This document shows, piece by piece, positions 43,822 through 54,109 of a stretch of DNA of 64,000 nt. The number at the start of each line of letters is the position of its first letter. Position 1 is the stretch's first letter. The position numbers and the translations under genes are program-made. Under the pieces are notes generated by a model that saw nothing but the letters and a program-made list of their open reading frames with translations, was not told the origin of the DNA and did not search any database. Source of the DNA: Euphorbia lathyris (lineage: Eukaryota; Streptophyta; Magnoliopsida; Malpighiales; Euphorbiaceae); assembly GCF_963576675.1 (NCBI RefSeq), contig NC_088913.1:25375001-25439000 (forward strand), in the 5' to 3' direction.

Positions 43822-46800
43822 TCATTTGGTCTTCAGAACATCATAAAATGATGCAGGCTGCTTCTTGGGCTTTCCATGTAGTTCCTGAAACACAGATTTA
43901 CATAAAACTGTCAATGTATGTCCCGGTAACATGATATAATCTGTCTAATATATATAGATCATAGGATACGATAACCTATTTTGCCATTCTTAGTTTAAAA
44001 CTAAGCTGAAGCACCTTACCCGAAATGAATAGAAATTTTACTCCAGGCAACAAGAAATCATACCTCTACTGCAGAAGCTAAACGCAGAAGTGTAGCTTCT
44101 CCCCATGGACGACCAATTAGTTGCAAACCTATTGGCAGCCCTTGTTTATCATACCCAACCTGAAACCAAAGAAATTTACCAAGTAAATTCCTCATCTGCA
44201 ACAAAATTAGTATGCCATGTTTTTGTCATCAAACATGGGGAAACAGTAAACTCATACTGTTCAATATCATTCTAAAAAGTAGAGATCATTCCACTCTTTC
44301 CTTCATCAAAGTGCTGGTTGGGTTCTCATTTTGTTTTTTCACTCCAAATAGTAAAATAAAAGTGTTCAATTAGAATTAAGAAACTACTTATAGTTATTTC
44401 TAAAAGAAAATTAGTTAACTTCTATCAGAGAACTTTAAAAGCAAACAATAGATATAAAAACAGTTAAACAAAATGGACACTAAATTAATCAACGAAATCA
44501 CCATATATATTTCTTGTCCTTTTTTTTTTTTTTTTTTTCTAACAATTCAGCCTTAAAGTTACGTCGCATAAAGGATGAGCAAAATACATCTATGAACCCT
44601 GAATTATAGGGTTACTAACATTATGACTTCTACACTTCATTTCGTAAAGTACAAGTCTTTGAACTATACATTTTATACTAACAGTAAAGTTCAAACGAAA
44701 GAAAATCCATTTAAAAAATCAAAGAAATGATGACTATTGTTTTTATCCATTCACCATAAAATTATAGTCAAATACCTATTTCTAGGTCATTATTTTGTTA
44801 CTTTGCTTGGATTTGGATTTTAATGTTAGGATGATGTAAAGTTCCAGAACTTTTATGTCACAAAATAAAGTTTAGAGACCATAATGTTAATAACGCTATA
44901 ATTCAAGGGCCATGGATGTATTTTACCCCCAAAAAAATAGTAGAATAATGGAAATTTCAAGCATTTCATTGACTTAAACTGAAATCTATATTGTTTCAAA
45001 AAAATGACATCTATTGTTTCGGAACCTCCTTTTGGATTAACAATTGGGTAAATTACACTCATGACCACTGAAATTTACCTAAACTAACATTATGACCACT
45101 AAACGTCAAAACGTAACATAAAAACCACTCAATTTTAGACTTTCTCACATTATGACAACTAAACTTCAATTAACGCCTCAAAAATGTCGTTGATAACCTC
45201 AAAAATAGAAAATTCCAAGAATTGATAATATTCTTAGTAACTTTAATTCTTTAAGTTTTTCATTTTGAGGTGATTTATATATTGTTTGTATAGGAGAGAG
45301 AAAGTGAATGTTTAGAGAAAGCTCTCGAAATGGTGATTTTGAAAACTAAAAAACGTGGTTTTAAGCAACTTTAATGTATCGACTTTTCTATTTTGAGGTC
45401 GTCAACGGTGTTTTTGAGGTGTTAATTGAAGTTTAGTGACCATAATGTTAGAAAGTGTAAAGTTGAGTGACTTTTATGTTACGTTTTTAAATTTAGTGGT
45501 CATACCGTGAAAATGAGCAAAGTTCAGTAGTCATGGCTGTAATTTACCCATTAACAATTTGTGTGAGCATAGCAAAATGTGATGCTATATGTTTCACGGA
45601 GAGGTAAACAACTCACTGGGATAGAAATAGCAGGAAGACCGAGAAGATTCGCTGAGATTACAAACCGCATGAGATAAGCTGAAAACACAAAACACATGCA
45701 TAAGTATTGAATAACATGTCATTCTCAGAACAGTGGCAAATAACAATGAATACTTCAAATGAAAATGGCAGAATAATTAAATAAATCTGTCTGTGCCTAC
45801 ATATCATTTCCTTACAACTTAATCATAGGAATGCAGATGCTGTACTTGCTAGAGCATAAGACCTCCATAGCATCATTTTAAACCAATGCGTGATCCCATT
45901 ACATGGACATAACATTGAATTTTAAACTATCAATAACAATTTAAAGATATTTTTCTCAGATTTCAATCATGTATACACTCGTGAGATCTGCAAATTTTTA
46001 ATTAAATTGAGATTTCATTTTCATCCTTTTCTGAGTTCATGATGTAAAATTTGTCACCATCTGATTTATTGTCTAGTGCGTAAGCTTATGAAGGGTAAGC
46101 ACCGACCTGTAACCTGCATATCAGTCTCCCCATATTTAAGAGCAGTTGGAGGTATTATCGGTGCCGTCATTCTGTCATTGACATAAGGATAGAAGCATAA
46201 TCTTAGTATAGAATTCATCATAGAAACTCCCATGTAAAGCAATGTAGGATAGTCAATAATGAGTACTGGAGTAGGGTGCTATCTTTTTCCAAGAACACGG
46301 GATACAAGTAATAACTCAAATATTTTTAGTAAAATCAGTACTGTAAAGGAAAAAACAGATCTATTTGAAAGTTCAACCTCATCAATCCAACAACAGATCA
46401 TGGCAATCGACTATATAAATGGTGTGAATCTTTCAAACAAAAGAACAGCCTCTCATGTAATACATAAAATTTGCTCAGAATTTTGAAGAACAGGAGCAAC
46501 CAGTTCAATATTTCATTGATGTCATCTACTGTATCATAAATTCAATGGCAGAGGATGGCTAAACTTGAAAACAGTAGAAATTACATACCCAGTTGTCGGG
46601 GTCACTATGACGTCAACCTTCTTAAAAATCTCCATGAAATGGTACATTAGCCTTCGCCTGAAACAAAAATGATCGACTTGAAAGAAATTTCTCTGTTTAT
46701 ATACAATGGTAGAACATCAAATCTCTTTATATCACCATGTCTCCTGTGGCATATGGGTCCTGCTTGTTTGGAATGTTTCAAAACCAGAGTACCACCAAAG

Positions 46801-49800
46801 GTAGCTAAGCAAGTTCGAGAACATAACAATGCAATTTTAAATATGTGTGATATAAAGGTTTAAAGAAGGAGCGAGACTATCTCAAGCATCTTTTCAAACT
46901 AATCAAGAAAATAGTAGTTTTCAGTAGCTTAAATAGTTTTATGACAGGAAAAGTAAGCATTTCCTTCATAAACATGAAGCAACAATGTCTGTACATGTTC
47001 TAATTGGAATCCACTAGCTACCTAATACTTCCAATGGATGTAAGGCCTTCAGAAACTTAAATACTAGAATAATGAAAATTTTAGCTATATTTTAAATGCA
47101 TTAAATTGTAAAAAGAAAGCAATGAATTGTAAAAAGAAAATTATAGATATTTAATCTCACCTAATACACTGTGCAGCAACATAGTCTGCTGCACTGAATG
47201 ATTGAAATAGCGCAACACTAGTACGGGTGTCATATGTCAACCTCGCACCTTTACTGCAAATGGAAAATAAAAAACTCCAGACTTCACCAATAAAAAATTC
47301 ATTTCATCCACAATGTAATAAATAAAGAGAACTCATCTTAAATTTTCATGGATATTCATATGAAGTTAGTTAAATGCATAACACAAGACATTACTGTTGA
47401 TCCATTGCTCCATAAAAGGCAAAGAGACGCACCCATCATTAAGATCATGGTTCAATGAACATAGGACTTCAGATCCAATAGAAACAACATGAGCAAGGCG
47501 CATCTCTTCAAGCTCAGGAATAACAATCTCTTCTATCTTCAACCATGTTAAGAGGGAGTTGCAATCTCAGTAATAACAAGATATGTTTGTATATTATCAA
47601 GTATAAACTGAACATGAAAATGAAATGAAGCACATTCTGGTAATGAAGACTTACTTGACACCCATGTGTTTTCAACAGAAGGTTGAGAATGTCCTCGCAT
47701 GCATTGGATATATCAGTTGAGTGCACATCATTGAACCACTGAAAGCTATTTATATTAGCTAAAACTATCATTTAATATCTGGAAAAGAAACTAAAGCCCA
47801 TTGGTCCAGTAGAAAGGAAATGTCGCGCACCGTGGTATACTTTCCAAGTCGTAATGATCCCAATATATCCATATTTTCATATGATGACAAACTAGGTAAA
47901 CAAGGAGGAGACTACAGAAAACATGTAAAACAGTATAAGGATGGCATACTCAGAGAAAATGATAAGCCTACTGGCAGCTGGATGTGTGGAATAAGATCCT
48001 ATTACCATAAAATATTTACTATTCACTTAAAAAATAAATTAATATCAAAGCTAATTAAGGACTTGAAATTATTAGTATGATCTAAATAAAAGTCAGCTAA
48101 ACTTGTTTCACATGACTGATAAGCTTGTAAAATTACTGGTTTTATGCTGATTCTATCTTCAGGGGAGGAGCCCAACATCGCAGAATACCTGAGGAATCAA
48201 CAGAATGCAAGGTGACCAGCAATACCAATGAAGTAATTACAGAACTTCTATTGATGGCATAAAGGAAAAAGGTGCATAACAATAAAAAAAAAACAAAAAT
48301 CAAAATATGGACTTCAGGAACTATGGTGAAAAATTACAATGCAAGGCATTTTATTTTACTTCATTAAATTTTTTCTCCTTTTTCTACGGTTGGGGTGGGT
48401 GGGGCACTCTTCTCCAATGAAAATGAGGATGTACTTCACAAATCCTTTGAAGCACCCTATCTAAGGGTCTTCGCAAGTGATACCAGTTTGTAATGTATTG
48501 ATACATCTAACTAATAATTTATTAGGAAAATTATACTCTAAAAAAGAAAATATTGAATAAATTGATCCTAATATGTGAACTGAAAATTATCCCCTTAAAG
48601 AATATGCTAACCTTAGGGAAAATGAAATTTCAACATAAAAATAGAATGTAAACCCGCAGCTAGTTCCCATCTAACGTATATATATGTCTAATATAAACTT
48701 GAAATAGAGACCTAGCTGCTATTGAAAAGCTTGAAATACTTACACTAGCATAACATCCTCCACTGAAGATGCAATTGGTCCAATAACTTCCACAGTCCCA
48801 CAACCACATAACGAACTATGCCACAATAGCACCAAGAGAAAGATCAGTAAAAGAAATCTCTACTGCTCAGAAAGACAGAAAGTATAACTTCATACATCTT
48901 ATAAAAAAAGGCTATTCTTTTTCTTTCTTTGCATAACCAAGTCAGATGAGAATAGTAAGTTTAAGAAACAGAAAGGCTAGTAATGACATGTCCTAATTGA
49001 CCGATGCTAGAATTCTTACCCTCCCATGTCTGTCCTTCCATACGTCGATTTAAGGCCCACTACACCACATAGGGATGAAGGTATGCGCACTGAACCTGCC
49101 TTTTTTTCACCATAAAATTGAACATGAAAATTAGTGTTATATGTGTCAACTATTAGTCATATTTAACATGACACATAAGTACAACCTCCACCATCTGTTC
49201 CCAAGGCAGCAGAGCATAGTCCAGAAGCTACAATTGCTGCTGGGCCTGATGAAGATCCACCTGTGTACCTATCCATTGCATGAGGATTTCTGGTTGTTCT
49301 GCATTTCAGTGTAATCGTTAAGGGCTAAAGAAAAAAGAAAATAGATAAAACTGGTGGTTCAATAATTGTCAATAAGAAAAAAAAAAATTATGTATATATC
49401 CATTGCAAACTCTTGTTACATTTAACTTCTATGATAGAAAAAAACCACAATTCATAACATATTTAGTCCTACGGAATTAACTTACCCATAATTGGAATTG
49501 TTTCCCGTTGTTCCCATGCCTAACTCATGCATATTTGCCTTCCCAACAAATATTACACCACAGCTACGCAATCTAGAAACACAAACAGCATCCTTTTCAA
49601 CAGAACGAACCTCATGCATCCATGTTGTTCCACCTGTAATTGATATAGTAGGGTTACATGGAAGTTCACTTTGCAATCAACAACATTGAGAAATGTTAAG
49701 AAATGTCTGAACTGTGTGTAAAACCCAAGAATAGTATTTATATTATCTTTGGCACACCCCTGGATGCAAATGCCCCTTGGGCTTGAAGCATGTACAACCC

Positions 49801-51865
49801 AGACTCTTTCTACCATGTGTTGAAATTTCAACAATAATTGCAATACTAAGATTTGAATACCCAACCTCCTGGTCTAAGAAGCTCTTGATACCATATCAAG
49901 GAATCATCAAACTCAAAAGCTTAATCTAATAGATAAGACCCAAGTATAGTATTTATATTATCTCTGGCAAGAACAAAGAAAAATATAGATGTTGCACCTT
50001 TGGATGGATGAGGATAGCAATCAATGTCATCCTTGATTGCCATGAAAATGCCATCCAAAATGGATAATGGATTTCCTGCACAATCACAGCAGAAAACCTC
50101 AATAAAAAAAACTGACAACAGTTGACAGCAGATAGTTAACAATATAATCATCTAGGTCAAAAAAAAAAAAAAAAAAAAGACACAATATAATCATCTAAGG
50201 AACTAGTTAGTTACCTTCCTCAAACCTCTGTGTAGAAGCTGCCGCTTGTTTCCTGACTTCCTCCTTATCAAAAGAAATCAATAATGGTGTTGGGGGCTTT
50301 CTCTTATTGAACTCCTCTATGACAGAGATAATGTTCTCTGCCACCTACAAGATAAAAACAGGATCATTCCTCTGAAATTCTTTGAGAAAAAAAAAATACT
50401 GAGATGCTATAGAAACTGATCATGACTCACCATAGACGGGGTTACGAGCTTAGTTCGATAAGCATGTGCATAATCACGTATCTTCCAATATCTGAATGGA
50501 GTTGAATCTCCATTCAAGTAGCCAGCAGGATCATAATTAGGCAGACACTTCAAGGCTTCTTCAACCCGATCTTCTGGTTTCCCATCTTCATCCACGACAA
50601 CAACGCCATGCTCTAGTTCTGTAATCACATTATACTCAATGCATCATCTCCATGTGTAGAACCATAACTAATGAAGCATCAAGTTTATATTCTAAGGCAC
50701 AAATCAAAGAAAATAGCTAGGGGATTAAGGTGAAAATTGCATCCAGCTTAATTTAAGGTCGAACATCTTCTACAATAAATAGGGGAGGGTGAGATGAAAA
50801 CAGGTTGAAAACATAAAATGAATAAAGAAAAGTGAAAACTAACTCTATCCCAAAATGCATGAAATAATACAAGTGAAATAGGGTGCGACGGTAACATATA
50901 TTATAATTAACAGGCCTCTATTACCTGCAATACTGCAATTGAAACGTCTCTAATATGAGATCCATATATATCCAAGATGGATATCATGATGATCTTTGCT
51001 CTTTTTCAATTAATGAATCCATATGTAGCTCAATGTTCTAAAGTAACACGGCATGTGTGGAAGCATATGAACATTTGTTCGTACAACCACCAATTTAAGG
51101 ACAATTTAAGGAAATAGTAAATACAAACCTTGAGGAGGAAATTCAGGTTTAAACATGGGTGCTTCTGGTATCTCAGTGTTCCTCAAAATCTGACAGTAAC
51201 AATAATTGAAAAACCATCTTTGACAAAATTACCTTTTTCATGGCCCATAAATAATTCATAGCCAGAATAAATTAACAATGGAAGAGAACTCAAAATAGAA
51301 GTAGTACCTCATTCATATTGTTCTCCTTCTTTAGAAAAGATATGATCAGAGAACCTATAACCGGAAGCTCAAGGATCTTTACAAAAAACTTAAATCCTAT
51401 CCCGGTCACATGTGGAGCTATAAAGCAAACAAAACATAACAAAATCAATCTCTTCTAAAAAAAAAAGGGCGGCCCGGTCGCATTACGCGTCCCCGCTGAG
51501 CGAGGGTCCGAGGAGGGGTCCCACCACAAGGGTGTATTGGGGGCAAGCCTTCCCTTGCCAATTTAATTGGCAAGAGGCCGCTCCTAAGACTCGAACCCGT
51601 GACCTCTGGTCACACGACAACAACGTTTTACCGTTGCGCCAAGGCTCGCCCTCAAAATCAATCTCTTCTATCAGTATCAAAATGCACGCAATTGAATTAC
51701 TTATAAAAGCATACGCAGAACAAATACATAAACTTCATGCACATATATTGATAAAATTGTAAAAATGCAGGTATGATGGAAGCAACCTTGAAGAACTTCA
51801 GGCTTATACACCACTGTGGACAAGTCAATTTCCTTAACTGGAACCATTATACGCTTCTTTCCCAT
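43822..51865 (-). CDS. FAAH: Fatty acid amide hydrolase (amidase signature), twenty coding exons
   Basis: Exons (minus): 51865-51787, 51417-51308, 51189-51129, 50618-50431, 50344-50215, 50075-49998, 49633-49486, 49298-49186, 49095-49020, 48815-48744, 48188-48137, 47911-47831, 47738-47655, 47536-47433, 47253-47161, 46657-46589, 46171-46107, 45678-45617, 44159-44064, 43884-43822. They sum to 1824 nt, 607 aa, no stops, the length I recall for Arabidopsis FAAH. The enzyme hydrolyses N-acylethanolamines to fatty acid and ethanolamine at membranes. The Ser-Ser-Lys triad is visible: Lys204 (FMAIKDD), Ser280 ([14 protein letters not shown]) and nucleophile Ser304 (GTDGGGSVRIP). The N-terminus ([16 protein letters not shown]) and a hydrophobic helix near residues 35-55 ([18 protein letters not shown]) fit membrane association. 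Introns carry several repeats. Confidence 0.95.
44578..44928. mobile_element. MITE in a FAAH intron (44160-45616)
   Basis: Ends of the type GCAAAATACATCTATGAACC and GGCCATGGATGTATTTTACC pair as inverted complements for about 30 bp. Non-coding. Similar end design to the neighbouring element at 45046. Confidence 0.6.
45046..45549. mobile_element. Mutator-type MITE family R2, intact copy with 10-bp TSD
   Basis: Ends GGGTAAATTACACTCATGAC and GTCATGGCTGTAATTTACCC-like are inverted complements. A perfect 10-bp direct repeat ATTAACAATT flanks it (45036-45045, 45550-45559). 504 bp, non-coding, inside the FAAH intron 44160-45616. A decayed copy lies at 11335-12030. Confidence 0.82.
49717..49969. repeat. 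Possible TRIM-type LTR remnant in FAAH intron 6
   Basis: A 37-bp direct repeat with AGTATTTATATTATCT and CTGGCA/TTGGCA (about 49717-49753 and 49932-49969) brackets about 180 bp that includes, on the minus strand, TGATATGGTATCAAGAGC, close to a tRNA-Met primer site. This could be a very small terminal-repeat retrotransposon, heavily decayed. Confidence 0.4.
50139..50197. repeat. Poly(A) micro-insertion with 16-bp direct repeats in FAAH intron 5
   Basis: ACAATATAATCATCTA occurs at 50139-50154 and 50182-50197 and brackets 27 bp: GGTC, about twenty A, then GAC. It resembles the micro-insertions at 38860 and 59784. Confidence 0.6.
51441..51669 (-). mobile_element. Au-type SINE with perfect 16-bp TSD, in FAAH intron 1
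   Basis: Body 51457-51653 on the minus strand. It starts GAGGGCGAGCCTTGGCGCAA with an A box (GGCGCAACGGTAAAA) and a B box (GGGTTCGAGTC), so it is tRNA-derived, and ends CCGGGCCGCCC plus a T run, the hallmark of plant Au SINEs. The target duplication AAAATCAATCTCTTCT is perfect at 51441-51456 and 51654-51669, implying a fairly recent insertion. It lies in the intron between FAAH coding exons 1 and 2. Confidence 0.92.
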
Positions 51866-52652
51866 CTTTTTCCCCCAAAACGAAACAGAATCAATCAGTT
51901 AACAAACAAAACAATAAAAAAAATCAAACAGTTCATCTATAAACGAGAAATCGTCAGCAAAATTAAGAAGAGTAGACAAAACTGATATCATAAGAGAGAA
52001 CCAAAATTAAAATTGAGTCAGTTTACACACACCGAATGAAGCTTTGAGGAAGGACAACGTGTTGATTCTTGAAGATCCGGTCGGGAATATAGGAGAACCT
52101 GCGAAGTGTGAGTATTGAAAGGAGAATTTGTAGAGGGAGAGAGAGAGAGAGAGAGAGGGAGAAATGACGTTGAATTCAAAGAGGGGATAGTAAATTAATA
52201 ATTTTGCAGTTGATAGATAAGCTACTTTCTGTTGGCATTATTTCGCTTTATTTATAGTATTTCTGCCATTACTCAAGGTGTTGGCCATTTCAATGCGGTT
52301 CGGTAAGGTTGGTTTTGATTATTTAAACTTTCACACTTTTAAGTATTTGATAATTTACTAACTTAAACCACTTGATTTTTCATTTTGACGCGGGTAAATT
52401 ATTCTTATGTTACGTTTTGAAGTTCAGTGAGTGTAACATGAAAATAAATAAAGTTTAACGGTTATTGATGTAATTTACCTAAAATAGTCATTAACAACCA
52501 TATTAAAATTAACTTACTTTTATATATAACATGATAATCACATGGTAACCACGTATATACCACGTTACAATAAAATAAAAAAAAATAAACAAATACACTT
52601 TTCTATTATCACGTGAAATTTTCAAGCAGTTGAATTAAGTAAATAAAAAATA
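51866..52652 (-). promoter_or_regulatory. FAAH 5' leader and promoter region
   Basis: Upstream of the FAAH start. A pure (GA)n/(CT)n tract at 52135-52160 lies about 270 bp upstream of the ATG; CT tracts of this kind are common in plant 5' leaders. Further upstream (52320-52490) is a decayed member of the R2/MITE type ('acgttttgaagttcagtg'). The exact transcription start is not visible. Confidence 0.4.
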
Positions 52653-54027
52653 GGGTAAATAATTATAAGGTCCCTGTGTTTTTACCTAATACGCTACTTC
52701 ATCCCTGTGTTTTTAGAAATAATTATATAGTCCCTCAGTTTTTGTTTTTGTTAACTCCTTAGTCCTTATACTTGGATCAATGGTCAAACTATACTAAATA
52801 AATTTTAAAATATCAAAACTACCCTTTACTTTATGTTTTAATGATAAAACATCTATTTTTTTTCTATTTTTTATTTTTTCTCTTTTTTTCCTACATAATC
52901 ACAATCTCTTCAATATAAACTCCAATGTAAAGTAATTTATTTATTAATTTTTATATAATTATAAAACTTTAATTTAATAACGTAAAATTTATTGACTAAA
53001 AAAATGAATGAAAAATATTTCAAAAATTATCAAAATAGGAGTAAGACTATCATTGTAAAAAATTTTACAATTCTAAAAAATTTTACGAATAAAGAAAAAA
53101 AATATATGATTTTTAAAAAATTATAAAAAAATTTATAATAATATTTTTTTTATAATAATATTTAATGTTAGTTTAAAGATATTATATTAAAAAATAAAGA
53201 AAAAAATAATTATAATTTAAGAAAATTAACAATACATTTTTTCAAGTATATTAATTTCGGTGTATACAACAACAAACAACAACAACAAAGTCTTAGTCCC
53301 GAAATGATTCGGGGTCGGCTAACATGAACCATCATATAAAACCGTGAAAATCAAGTCGTGTCAGCGACACAGATTCGCTCCCTCCACTCCGTCCTATCCA
53401 CTACCATATTTTCCTCAATTCCCAATAAACTCATATCACTCTCGATCACCCTCCTCCAAGTTTGCTTAGGTCTTCCCCTACCCCTCACCACTACATCCCT
53501 TTGCCACTCTTCGGTTCTCCTAACCGGCGCATCAAGCGCTCTACGTCTCACATGGCCAAACCACCTTAGTCGGTTTTCTCTCATTTTATTCTCAATAGAT
53601 GTGACCCCTACTTTTGTCCTAATTATTTCATTACGCACCCGGTCCTTTCTCGTGTGACCACACATCCATCTCAACATACGCATCTCCGCCACCGACATCT
53701 TATGGATGTGGCAGTGTTTCACTGCCCAACACTCCGTACCATATAACAATGCTGGTCTAATTGCCGTCCGGTAGAATTTTCCCTTCAATCAATTTCGGTG
53801 TATACATGTAGTTAAAAAACTTTATTAAAACTAATTAGATTAAATTTGAAACTAAAAGATAAAAAATTTTATGTATATATAACTAGGGGCAATTTTGGAG
53901 TTTTATTTACAAAAACACATGGAAGGACTAAAGAGTTGATTACGATAAAACTTAAGGACCTTATAATAATATGATGGACTTACTAGCGTGTTAAGTAAAA
54001 CCATAAGGACCTTATAATTATTTACCC
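52653..54027. mobile_element. TIR element, 1.37 kb, hosting a LINE
   Basis: Ends GGGTAAATAATTATAAGGTC and GACCTTATAATTATTTACCC-type are inverted complements, and pairing continues inward for tens of bases ('ccctgtgttttta', 'actaaagagttgat'). No transposase. About 540 bp of its length is the RTE LINE at 53253-53806. Flanking 9-mers (TAAAAAATA, TAAACATAT) match only partly, so the TSD is unclear. Confidence 0.65.
53253..53806 (-). mobile_element. 5'-truncated RTE-type LINE with perfect 16-bp TSD
   Basis: AATTTCGGTGTATACA is duplicated at 53253-53268 and 53791-53806. The body between is 522 bp in minus orientation. It has a 145-aa frame (53788-53351) with the C-terminal end of a reverse transcriptase ORF ([48 protein letters not shown]), then a short 3' UTR containing GCCGACCCCGAATCATTTCG, and finally a (TTG)n-type tail (complement of acaacaaacaacaacaac). 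This 3' end is characteristic of plant RTE LINEs. Confidence 0.9.
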
Positions 54028-54109
54028 TAAACATATAGTGTTTTATATTTTGTTGTCATGTGAATGTCATGTTATACATAAGAGTCTGTTATTACTGAAA
54101 CAGTGGCTG

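Noticed and set aside
44853..49864. Various short frames between FAAH exons
   Set aside because: They are intronic or read-through extensions of exons; the spliced model with 20 exons explains the conserved residues.
51590..51650. tRNA-like sequence with A and B boxes
   Set aside because: It is the tRNA-derived head of an Au-type SINE; there is no complete cloverleaf and it is bounded by a SINE tail and TSD.
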